Source: Gemmatimonadota bacterium (GTDB lineage Bacteria > Gemmatimonadota > Gemmatimonadetes > Gemmatimonadales > GWC2-71-9). Taken from it: a stretch of DNA of 19,836 bases. A program made the position numbers and the translations under genes. The stretch covers positions 1 through 19,836 of the forward strand of contig QHUD01000109.1 in the NCBI GenBank assembly GCA_003221085.1, read 5' to 3'. Of the stretch, positions 13,699 to 19,836 are shown piece after piece (the stretch's first letter is position 1; each line of letters begins with the position of its first letter). The notes beneath the pieces were generated by a model. It was not told where the DNA came from and did not search any database. It saw nothing but the letters and a program-made list of their open reading frames with translations.

Positions 13699-14493
13699 GA
13701 GCTCGCCCACCGCGACGAGCCGACGGCGACGGCGCTGGCTCGTGAGCTGGGGCTCGATGCCGGTTACCTGAGTCGCATCCTGCGCGGCTTCGAGCGGCGC
13801 GGGCTCGTCCTCAAGACTCGCTCCGCCGCCGACGGGCGGCAGAGCCACCTCTCCCTCACGACGCAGGGACGGAAAGTGTTCGCGCCGCTCAACGCCCGCT
13901 CGCACGACGAGGTGGCCGCGATGCTCGCCGGCCTGTCCCCGGCGGTGCAGGCGCGCGTGGTCGGCGCGATGCAGACCATCGAGCGGATGCTGGGAGACCG
14001 TCCGGCGGCTCCGGCTCCCTACGTGCTCCGGCAGCCACAGCCCGGCGACCTGGGCTGGGTGGTGCACCGGCATGGCGCCGTGTACGCCCGGGAGTACGGA
14101 TACGACGCGCAGTTCGAGGCACTCGTCGCCGAGATCGTGGCACACTTCGTTCAGCGGTACGACGCGAAACGAGAGCGCTGCTGGATCGCAGAGCAGGACG
14201 GTGAGGTGGTGGGCTCGGTCTTCCTCGTCGAACGATCGAAGACGGTGGCCCAGCTGCGCCTGCTGCTGGTGGAGCCCACGGCGCGTGGCGCGGGCCTCGG
14301 CACCCGCCTGGTGGACGAGTGCGTGTGCTTCGCCCGCCAGGCGGGCTATCGCACGCTGACGCTCTGGACGCAGAGCGAGCTGCGCGCGGCCCGGCGCCTG
14401 TACCAGGCGGCCGGCTTCCGGATCGTGGGCAAAGAGAAGAACCACAGCTTCGGCAAGGCTCTCGTTTCGGAGACCTGGGAGCTGGATCTGTGA
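13699..14493 (+). CDS. MarR-type regulator fused to GNAT acetyltransferase (5' truncated)
   Basis: The recognisable protein starts abruptly at 13699 with ELAHRDEPTATALARELGLD and has no start codon of its own there. It shows the MarR winged helix (AGYLSRILRGFERRGLVLKTRSAADGRQ), the linker AMQTIERML and a complete GNAT domain (~105-264) with the acetyl-CoA loop VEPTARGAGLGTRLVD (RGAGLG, as R/QxxGxG/A) and the C-terminal YQAAGFRIVGKEKN. Bifunctional MarR/GNAT proteins are a known family whose N-terminus normally has ~45-50 more residues. Here that part is replaced by the inverted repeat. Upstream in-frame sequence is only the antisense of the ABC gene. The GTGA at the end overlaps the methyltransferase start. 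Either a broken gene or a misassembly. Confidence 0.8.
   Translation, partial: ELAHRDEPTATALARELGLDAGYLSRILRGFERRGLVLKTRSAADGRQSHLSLTTQGRKVFAPLNARSHDEVAAMLAGLSPAVQARVVGAMQTIERMLGDRPAAPAPYVLRQPQPGDLGWVVHRHGAVYAREYGYDAQFEALVAEIVAHFVQRYDAKRERCWIAEQDGEVVGSVFLVERSKTVAQLRLLLVEPTARGAGLGTRLVDECVCFARQAGYRTLTLWTQSELRAARRLYQAAGFRIVGKEKNHSFGKALVSETWELDL
14201..14400 (+). repeat. Exact 200-bp inverted repeat, right copy (inside GNAT domain)
   Basis: This copy is the native one, because the coding sequence runs through both of its edges without a break. The left copy at 13499-13698 ends mid-domain at both sides. Confidence 0.95.
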
Positions 14494-15275
14494 CCTCGTC
14501 GGGGAGCTTCAAGGATCACTTTTCCGATGTGGCAGCCGCGTACGCCGCGCATCGTCCATCCTACCCGAACGCCCTGTGCGACTTCCTGGCACGGCTCGTG
14601 TCCGCGAGGCGGCTCGCGTGGGACGCGGGGTGCGGCTCAGGGCAGCTTTCGCTGCTTCTGGCGGGCCACTTTGAGCGGGTGGTGGCTACCGACGCGAGTC
14701 CAGAGCAGATCGCGCGGGCCGCGGCGCACTCCAAGGTGGAGTACCGCTGCGCCCGCGCCGAGGCGAGCGGCCTCCCGGAGCGCGTGGCGGACCTCGTCAC
14801 GGCGGCGCAGGCCGCCCACTGGTTCGACCTCCCCGCGTACTTTGCCGAAGTGCGGCGCGTAGCCCGGCCTGGCGGGATCATCGCGCTGATCAGCTACGGC
14901 GTCGTCACGGCAGACGCCGATCTGGACGCGGTCATCCGGCCGTTCTACCGGGAGGTGCTGGGCGCATACTGGCCGCCTGAGCGCCGGCACGTGGACGAAG
15001 GTTACCGCTCGCTGCCCTTCCCGTTCCAGGAGCTCGCTGCGCCCGCGTTCGAGATCCGGCTCGATTGGCGGCTCGAGGATCTCGTCGGGTACGTGGGGAC
15101 CTGGTCAGCCGCGTGGGCACTCGCGCGGGCGGAAGGGCCGGGTCCCTTCGCGTCGTTCCGGCGCGAGCTCGAGGCCGCGTGGGGGCCGGTGACGGCGATC
15201 AGGACCGTGCGCTGGCCCCTGGCCCTCCGCGTGGGGCGGGGGTGCGACTCTTCGCGCCTGCGGCGCTCAGGATGA
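14490..15275 (+). CDS. Class I SAM-dependent methyltransferase
   Basis: 261 residues from GTG 14490, overlapping the MarR-GNAT stop codon (GTGA), so probably in one operon. FKDHFSDVAAAYAAHRPSYP is the typical N-terminus of the trans-aconitate/UbiE-like methyltransferase group. Motif I is WDAGCGSGQLSLLLA (~36-50), motif II VVATDASPEQIARA, and VADLVTAAQAAHWFD and ARPGGIIALISYG are the later motifs. The substrate is a small molecule that cannot be named. The normal family end is near PLALRVGR; the last ~10 residues (CDSSRLRRSG) are encoded by a REP-like repeat and are probably extra. Confidence 0.88.
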   Translation: MTSSGSFKDHFSDVAAAYAAHRPSYPNALCDFLARLVSARRLAWDAGCGSGQLSLLLAGHFERVVATDASPEQIARAAAHSKVEYRCARAEASGLPERVADLVTAAQAAHWFDLPAYFAEVRRVARPGGIIALISYGVVTADADLDAVIRPFYREVLGAYWPPERRHVDEGYRSLPFPFQELAAPAFEIRLDWRLEDLVGYVGTWSAAWALARAEGPGPFASFRRELEAAWGPVTAIRTVRWPLALRVGRGCDSSRLRRSG

Positions 15276-15276
15276 C
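15246..15276 (-). repeat. REP-like repeat, left unit
   Basis: ACTCTTCGCGCCTGCGGCGC followed by TCAGGATGAC is the inverse of the element at 15351-15394, which has TCATCCTGAGCG at one end and GCGAAGGATC at the other. Units of this kind occur in many copies between genes in several high-GC phyla. This one overlaps the end of the methyltransferase gene. Confidence 0.6.
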
Positions 15277-15350
15277 AGCGCCGAGCGGCTGCGGTAGAGA
15301 AGAGGGGCGTTGGGTTTCTCCTCTCCCCCCTTCCCAGAGCGAGCGAGCCG

Positions 15351-15394
15351 GTCATCCTGAGCGAGCGCGCGGAACGCGCGCGACGCGAAGGATC
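15351..15394 (+). repeat. REP-like repeat, right unit
   Basis: GTCATCCTGAGCGAGCGCGC then a GCGCGCGGAACGCGCGCG-type palindrome and GCGAAGGATC. It pairs with the left unit as an inverted couple, with about 75 bases between them. The two can fold into one large hairpin between the converging methyltransferase and di-haem genes, where it may also stop transcription. No other believable feature is seen from 15276 to 15431. Confidence 0.6.
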
Positions 15395-15431
15395 GGCCGG
15401 ATTTGACCGGGCGCGGTCTCCGGGCGCGGTC

Positions 15432-16616
15432 CTAGAGGCCGCTCACGAACCGTAGCAAGGCGGCCCGCTCTTGCGGCGACAACCCCAGGAACCGGTCGCG
15501 CGCACCGGCGGCCTCGCCGGCGTGGAGCTGGATCGCGGCCTCGATCGATGGCGCCCGGCCGTCGTGCAGGAACGCCTCCTTGTACTGCACTCCCATCAGC
15601 GGCTCGGTGCGGAACTCCGCGGGCTCCGCTTGGCCGAGACAGATGTCCGCCAACTCCGGGCCCATGTCGTGGAGTAGCAAGTCGGTGTAGGCGGCGACCG
15701 TCGTGTTGCTCAGCGCGCGCACCGGGTTGGGACCGGTGTGGAGCAACGGCACATGGCAGCCGGTGCATCCGGCGGTGGCAAACAGCTTGCGCCCTTGCAG
15801 CTCGATGAACGAGCTCAACGTCGGCGGTGGAGGGGCGAGGAGCTTGACGAAGGCATCCGTGGCGTCGAGGCCGGCCTGCTCGAGCTCGGGGTCCGGCGTG
15901 GGATCGACCCCTGGTGGGAGGGGGGTGTCCCTAATCGTCTGCTCGTGTGGCTCCGGCGGGCTCGTGATCCCCATCTCGTTGATGAAAGCACCGCTCGTGA
16001 ACTCGCGTAGCGTCGCGATTTGTGCCTTCCGGCCGAAGCGGCCGAGCCGGCCATCGGGCAAACGGTTGAGGCGTCCCGAAATACCGTCACCGTTGCGGTC
16101 GTCAGGGTCGGCCAACGCCGCAAGCTCCGAATCGGGGACGGCGTCCAGCAACCCGAACCCCAGCAGGCTTGGCGTGGTCCGACGTCCCACGGCGGTGGCC
16201 TCCGGCGGCACCGGCTCTTTGTCGATCCCGAGGGCCGCGTGCAGCGCCGGTGTCACGCTGTCCTGGATGACCGGTCCCCCGATGCGTGCCAGGTCGTCAC
16301 ACACGCCACCGTGGTACGCCGTCGCGTGCGTCTCCACTTCGTCGCCGACGCCGCCCACCACGGGTTGCTCGTGGCATTCGGCGCAGGACCGGGCGTTGAA
16401 CAGCGGCCCCAACCCCGTCGCCGGGCTGAACGTGGTTTGAAACAGGGCGCGGCCCTGCCGGAACCCCAGCTGTTGCCGGGCGGTCAGGAAGAGGAGAGGA
16501 CCGCCGGGTGTGGGCGGATTGCCGTCGCCTGCCGAATCCGCCCGGGGGGAAGCCAACGGCTCGCAGGCTGTGACAGCAGCGAGCAGCAGAATCGCCACGC
16601 GGCTGCGATGGGACAT
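15432..16616 (-). CDS. Di-haem oxidoreductase-like lipoprotein (DUF1111 family)
   Basis: 394 residues. The signal ends in a lipobox-like AVTAC (Cys ~18). Two c-type haem sites are seen: CAECH (78-82), after SPATGLGPLFNARS, and CTGCH (284-288), followed by VPLLHTGPNPVR. RTTPSLLGFGLLDAVPD, LLHDMGPELAD and FLHDGRAPSIEAAIQLHAGEA are signatures of the DUF1111 (thiol oxidoreductase-like, putative di-haem peroxidase) family, which is related to MauG/CcpA-type peroxidases. It would sit in the periplasm on a membrane. ATG 16616 has AAGGGGG upstream. The gene stands alone, convergent with the methyltransferase. The substrate is not known; a partner in metal or iron uptake is common for the family. Confidence 0.9.
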   Translation of the reverse strand: MSHRSRVAILLLAAVTACEPLASPRADSAGDGNPPTPGGPLLFLTARQQLGFRQGRALFQTTFSPATGLGPLFNARSCAECHEQPVVGGVGDEVETHATAYHGGVCDDLARIGGPVIQDSVTPALHAALGIDKEPVPPEATAVGRRTTPSLLGFGLLDAVPDSELAALADPDDRNGDGISGRLNRLPDGRLGRFGRKAQIATLREFTSGAFINEMGITSPPEPHEQTIRDTPLPPGVDPTPDPELEQAGLDATDAFVKLLAPPPPTLSSFIELQGRKLFATAGCTGCHVPLLHTGPNPVRALSNTTVAAYTDLLLHDMGPELADICLGQAEPAEFRTEPLMGVQYKEAFLHDGRAPSIEAAIQLHAGEAAGARDRFLGLSPQERAALLRFVSGL

Positions 16617-16876
16617 TCGAGCCCCCTTCGCTGGCAGCCGTGCGCCACGATGTCGCAGTCTCGATTCGGCGGAAAACGGACTCTAGGGCGGCGAGCGTGA
16701 CCCACGCTTGGTGTACGTCATCGCCGGGCACTTCGTGAGGGCGCGTCCTACGGATGTACCGCTCCCACAATGATGCCTGGGGGCTGGAACGCACACCGTG
16801 ACCGGGCCCACGATGGGGTCGGTCGGATGTGTGGGCCAACCGGCCGCAACTGACCAATGCCGCGGGTCGCGTACCG
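16617..16876. other. Intergenic stretch, nothing recognised
   Basis: I see no gene, RNA or convincing hairpin terminator between the MsrB stop and the di-haem gene start. It must hold the promoter of the di-haem gene. Confidence 0.4.
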
Positions 16877-17440
16877 CTAGGGCGTCGGATCCTTGGTCAC
16901 CGCCGCCTGGAACAACGGGAGATACCGGCCGTATCCCTCCGCCTCGAGGCGATCGACCGGAATGAATCGCAGCGCCGCCGAGTTCATGCAGTACCGCAAC
17001 CCCGTGGGCGGGGGCCCGTCATCGAACACGTGGCCTAAATGAGAGTCGGCGTGGGCCGACCGGATCTCCGTGCGCACCGCGAAGAGCGAGCGATCCGTTC
17101 GCTCGCGGACGTTGCCCGGTTCCAGGGGCTTGGTGAAGCTCGGCCACCCCGTCCGGGAGTCGAACTTGTCGAGCGAGCTGAACAGCGGCTCGCCGGACAC
17201 GACATCCACATAGATCCCCGCTCGATGGTTGTCCCAGTACTCGTTGTGGAACGGCGGCTCGGTGCCCTCGTGCTGGGTCACCTCGTACTGCCGCGGCGCG
17301 AGCGTGCGGCGCAGCTCGGTGTCGCTTGGCTTCCGGAAGTTCATCGGGTTCCATCCTTTCGAGCTACTCTGGGCGCTCGCGCCCCGGGCGGCGGCGCCCA
17401 GGGCGAGCGCGAGCCCCAGCCTGCGGCCAACGCGCAGCAC
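16877..17440 (-). CDS. msrB: Exported peptide-methionine (R)-S-oxide reductase, single-cysteine form
   Basis: 187 residues from GTG 17440, which overlaps the upstream stop by one base (TAGTG). The start is chosen because it gives a signal peptide (LRVGRRLGLALALGAAARGASAQ); ATG at the MNFRKPSD position would leave it out. The MsrB domain is clear: PPFHNEYWDNHRAGIYVDV, GEPLFSSLDKFDSRTGWPSF, SAHADSHLGHVFDDG and the catalytic RYCMNSAALRF (Cys151). It reduces methionine-R-sulfoxide in proteins, here outside the cytoplasm. The zinc-binding CxxC pairs are absent and the usual resolving Cys position (GxGWPSF) is Thr, so Cys151 appears to be the only cysteine of the mature enzyme. Its electron donor is unknown. 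Confidence 0.92.
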   Translation of the reverse strand: MLRVGRRLGLALALGAAARGASAQSSSKGWNPMNFRKPSDTELRRTLAPRQYEVTQHEGTEPPFHNEYWDNHRAGIYVDVVSGEPLFSSLDKFDSRTGWPSFTKPLEPGNVRERTDRSLFAVRTEIRSAHADSHLGHVFDDGPPPTGLRYCMNSAALRFIPVDRLEAEGYGRYLPLFQAAVTKDPTP

Positions 17441-17853
17441 TACTTGACCGTGAACCGCACCGTGTCGACCACGAGCGGCTTGAGCGGGACGTGCTTCCAA
17501 TCTGCCACGACGGCGATCACCCGGTGCGGGCCCGGCTTGAGGGAATCCAGCACGAACTCGGTCTGCCCGCGGCCGAGGTGGATGATTCCGGTCACCCCAC
17601 GGGGAATCGTGTCGTCCACCGGTGTGAGGTCGTGATCGACGAATAGGTGGTGATGTCCCGTTCCGGGCCGCTCCACCGTCGCGGGGACGATCTCCACTCC
17701 GGTCGCCTGCAGCACGACTTTCACCGGTCCGCTCACGGTGGCCCCCTTCACGGGCGCTGCGATTTTCACCTTGGCGTGGCCCGCCTGCGCCGCCGCGACG
17801 GCCGGGAGTAACACGGCAACTCCGAGCGCGAGGCCGGGAATCAAGGTTCTCAC
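17440..17853 (-). CDS. DUF4399-family periplasmic protein
   Basis: 137 residues from GTG 17853, which has AGGAGG 8 bases upstream and begins a signal peptide (RTLIPGLALGVAVLLPAVAAAQA). The mature part KVKIAAPVKGATVSGPVKVV ... TGHHHLFVD ... IIHLGRGQTEFVLDSLKPGPH matches DUF4399, a small beta-sandwich domain with a conserved His-rich GHHHLFVD turn. The function of the family is unknown; the histidines suggest metal binding, which is a guess. It is the first gene of a two-gene unit with msrB, so both are probably periplasmic and made together. Confidence 0.87.
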   Translation of the reverse strand: MRTLIPGLALGVAVLLPAVAAAQAGHAKVKIAAPVKGATVSGPVKVVLQATGVEIVPATVERPGTGHHHLFVDHDLTPVDDTIPRGVTGIIHLGRGQTEFVLDSLKPGPHRVIAVVADWKHVPLKPLVVDTVRFTVK

Positions 17854-17890
17854 GTGGTCTGCCTCCTGGTGGGCGTGGATATCGTCCTGG

Positions 17891-17920
17891 TAATTAGGCC
17901 CGGGGATGAGGCCGACACAA
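17891..17920 (-). promoter_or_regulatory. Candidate promoter of the DUF4399-msrB unit
   Basis: On the minus strand TTGTGT (17920-17915) and TAATTA (17896-17891) are 18 bases apart, as -35 and -10. The transcript would start near 17884, with about 30 bases before GTG 17853, including the AGGAGG site. Confidence 0.45.
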
Positions 17921-17962
17921 GGTACTCTTGACGGCCCCCGTCCGGGGCGGTAACTCCGGGCC

Positions 17963-18529
17963 ATGCTTCCCGCAGACATCGCCTCCGCCGTACGTCATCA
18001 CTGGTGGCTGTTCCTGCTGCGGGGTGTCGCGGCTGTCGCGTTCGGGGTGCTCACCCTCTTGTGGCCTGGCGCGACGCTGGTGGTCCTCATGGCGTTCATC
18101 GCCGCATATGCCCTGGTCGACGGCATCGTCGCCCTTGTCTACGCGTTCCGGCTTCGCGCACTGTTCGACCGCTGGTGGATGTTGCTCATCCAGGGGGTGA
18201 TCAGCGCGGGGTTCGGTGTGCTCGCCATCTTCCATCCCGACCTGTCGATCGCCTACATCGTCGTGTCGGTGGCCCTGTGGATGCTCGTCGCAGGGCTGGT
18301 GCAGTTCCTGCTGGCGCGGGTTCAGAAGTCGATGGGCGGTTCGGGCCGCTGGAGTATGGTCGGCGGAGTCCTGAGCCTGGCGCTGGCGGTGGCTGCGCTG
18401 GCATTTCCCCGGGTCACGGTGGCGGCGGTGCTGCTGCTGATCGCGTGGTTTGCGCTGGCCATGGGCATCGTGCAGCTCGTCGTGGCGTTCCGGGTCCGGT
18501 CGATCGTCCAGGCAGGCGCGGCAGTCTGA
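17963..18529 (+). CDS. HdeD/DUF308 family membrane protein
   Basis: 188 residues with six predicted membrane segments in pairs (WWLFLLRGVAAVAFGVLTLLWPG; TLVVLMAFIAAYALVDGIVAL; WWMLLIQGVISAGFGVLAIFHP; SIAYIVVSVALWMLVAGLVQF; two more near the end). The repeated G-A-F-G-L-x-P pattern is typical of HdeD/DUF308. HdeD itself is linked to acid resistance in enterobacteria; for other members the role is unknown. It is divergent from the DUF4399-msrB unit. No good ribosome site precedes ATG 17963. Confidence 0.88.
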   Translation: MLPADIASAVRHHWWLFLLRGVAAVAFGVLTLLWPGATLVVLMAFIAAYALVDGIVALVYAFRLRALFDRWWMLLIQGVISAGFGVLAIFHPDLSIAYIVVSVALWMLVAGLVQFLLARVQKSMGGSGRWSMVGGVLSLALAVAALAFPRVTVAAVLLLIAWFALAMGIVQLVVAFRVRSIVQAGAAV

Positions 18530-18568
18530 GCCGGTCGGACGTCCGAGGGCGGTCGCGATGGTCGGTGT

Positions 18569-18574
18569 TATCAT
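18569..18574 (+). promoter_or_regulatory. Candidate -10 box (TATCAT) of the DUF445 gene
   Basis: TATCAT is followed by 6 bases and then ATG 18581, with no ribosome-binding sequence between. This is the spacing expected if transcription starts at the ATG itself. Confidence 0.45.
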
Positions 18575-18580
18575 TGCTCG

Positions 18581-19836
18581 ATGACGTCGCCATCTCCCTG
18601 GTCGCGGCCCGACGACGCCGTGCGCCAGGCCCAGCTCGACGCGATGAAGCGACGCGCGACCGGGCTTCTGGCGCTCGCGCTGGCGGTGTTCGCGGGCGCG
18701 AGCGCGTTCGAAGGGCAGTATCCCTGGCTCGGCTACGTGCGCGCCACGGCCGAGGCGTCGCTGGTGGGCGGCCTGGCCGACTGGTTCGCGGTCACGGCAC
18801 TGTTCCGGCGTCCGCTCGGGCTACCTATTCCGCACACGGCCATCGTCGCCACCCGCAAGGAGCGGATCGGGCGGATCCTCGGCACCTTCGTCCAGAGCCA
18901 CTTCCTGTCGCGCGACGTCGTCGCCGCTAACCTGCGGGCGGTGCGGCCCGCCGAGCGGGCCGCCCGGTGGCTCGCCGATCCCGAGCACAGCCGGCGCATC
19001 GCTCGCCAGGTGGCGAGCGGTCTCGCGCGGACCCTGGAGGCGCTGCCGGACCAGGACGTGCGGGTGCTGGTGCACGAGGTCGTGAGCGCCCGGCTCCGCG
19101 CGACGCGTGTGGCGCCGGCGCTCGGGAAGACCCTCGCGCTGGTGCTCGCCGACGACCGCCATCAGGTGCTCCTCAATGAGGCCGTCCGCCTCGCCGCGGA
19201 GGCGGTGCGCGACAACCGGGACGTGATCCGGGACAAGGTGCGGGCCGAGAGCCCCTGGTGGGTGCCCGGCGTAGTGGACGACCAGATCTTCCAACGTATC
19301 ATCGGGACCGTGGAGAGCCTGCTGCGCGACATCGGCTCCGATCCGTATCATCCCCTCCGGGCCGCGTTCGATACGGCACTGCGGGACTTCGTCGATCGCC
19401 TGCAGCACGCCCCCGACGTCATCGCCAAGGCAGAGGCTGTGAAAGAGGAATGGCTCGCGGATCCGTCTCTTGCAGACCTGTCCACCCGCCTGTGGGAAGC
19501 GACCCGCCGGGCCATCGTCGCGTACGCGACCCGGGCCGATGGCGGGCATGCGCCCGGGCCGCTGGAGCGCGGCCTGAGCGAGTTCGGCGCGGCGCTCTTG
19601 ACCAACGAGGCCCTGCTCGCTGAGATCGACGACGTGGTGATCGACCTGGCGGGCACCGTGGTGGAGCGGTATCGCCACGAGATCGGGGACTTGATCGCCC
19701 AGACGGTTGCCGGTTGGGACCCGGAGACGACCTCCCGCCGTTTCGAGCTGGCCGTGGGGAGAGATCTACAGTTCGTCCGGATCAACGGCACACTGGTGGG
19801 CGGGCTGGTGGGGCTCGCGATCTACACGGTCTCGCA
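18581..19836 (+). CDS. DUF445 family membrane protein (3' partial)
   Basis: 418 residues are visible, open to the end of the window. The N-terminal part has a membrane helix (GLLALALAVFAGASAF) and the DUF445 signature ASLVGGLADWFAVTALFRRPLGLPIPHTAIVATRKERIGR with LGTFVQSHFLS. A long helical region (~110-385, e.g. AVRLAAEAVRDNRDVIRDKV) follows. The last visible residues FVRINGTLVGGLVGLAIYTVS are the final membrane segment, so only a few residues are missing. The family (YjiN/YheB-like) is widespread in the inner membrane and has no settled function. The ATG is preceded by a -10-like box rather than a ribosome site. Confidence 0.9.
   Translation, partial: MTSPSPWSRPDDAVRQAQLDAMKRRATGLLALALAVFAGASAFEGQYPWLGYVRATAEASLVGGLADWFAVTALFRRPLGLPIPHTAIVATRKERIGRILGTFVQSHFLSRDVVAANLRAVRPAERAARWLADPEHSRRIARQVASGLARTLEALPDQDVRVLVHEVVSARLRATRVAPALGKTLALVLADDRHQVLLNEAVRLAAEAVRDNRDVIRDKVRAESPWWVPGVVDDQIFQRIIGTVESLLRDIGSDPYHPLRAAFDTALRDFVDRLQHAPDVIAKAEAVKEEWLADPSLADLSTRLWEATRRAIVAYATRADGGHAPGPLERGLSEFGAALLTNEALLAEIDDVVIDLAGTVVERYRHEIGDLIAQTVAGWDPETTSRRFELAVGRDLQFVRINGTLVGGLVGLAIYTVS

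Noticed and set aside
1..19836. CRISPR array, tRNA, rRNA, insertion sequence or phage genes
   Set aside because: I found no regular direct repeats, tRNA-like cloverleaf, transposase or integrase motif on either strand. The only repeats are the 200-bp inverted pair and the REP-like pair.

Overview
This is a GC-rich, gene-dense stretch of bacterial chromosome. It holds no rRNA, tRNA or CRISPR array, and I see no intact mobile element. The gene content suggests a Gram-negative, didermic, aerobic soil or sediment bacterium, most likely of Gemmatimonadota type. That assignment is an inference from an Oar-type TonB receptor with an LTxxQ-like tail, a lone SusC-type plug lipoprotein, BlaI/M56 pairs, a MarR-GNAT fusion and -10 boxes sitting almost on the start codon. 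No single marker proves it.

Layout. 2-985: C-terminal part of a TonB-dependent receptor. 997-2109: an aminoglycoside-phosphotransferase-fold protein whose last ~45 residues resemble the C-terminus of a BlaI/MecI repressor. 2175-3806: a secreted TPR protein. 3888-4796: a secreted M23 metallopeptidase. 4801-6848 (minus strand): a BlaI-like repressor translationally coupled to an M56/BlaR1-type membrane protease that carries HEAT repeats; a perfect 7-bp dyad (6901-6918) lies just upstream as the probable operator. 7018-8010 (minus): an AI-2E/PerM family membrane protein. 8011-8381: a 371-bp non-coding leader holding a clear cyclic-di-GMP-I (GEMM-I) riboswitch. 8382-11147: four overlapping or nearly abutting genes for minor pseudopilins in the order GspH/FimT, GspI/PilV, GspJ/PilW, GspK/PilX, closed by a terminator. 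11272-11760: a lipoprotein that is just a SusC-type plug domain. 11764-13479 (minus): an ABC exporter with a truncated start. 13699-14493: a MarR-GNAT protein with a truncated start. 14490-15275: a methyltransferase. 15246-15394: a pair of inverted REP-like repeats. 15432-16616 (minus): a di-haem DUF1111 lipoprotein. 16877-17853 (minus): exported MsrB and DUF4399. 17963-18529: an HdeD/DUF308 membrane protein. 18581-end: a DUF445 membrane protein running off the window.

The most interesting unit is 8171-11147. A c-di-GMP aptamer precedes a four-gene operon matching the tip (priming) complex of a type IV pilus or type II secretion pseudopilus, with a small hairpin over the first gene's Shine-Dalgarno sequence as a possible output switch. 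Second is the repressor/protease pair with HEAT repeats instead of a penicillin-binding sensor, together with a second BlaI-like C-terminus fused to a phosphotransferase 4.4 kb away. Third is an exact 200-bp inverted duplication (13499-13698 and 14201-14400) that cuts off the 5' ends of two genes. It is either a recent rearrangement or an assembly chimera, and it should be resolved before either gene is interpreted.
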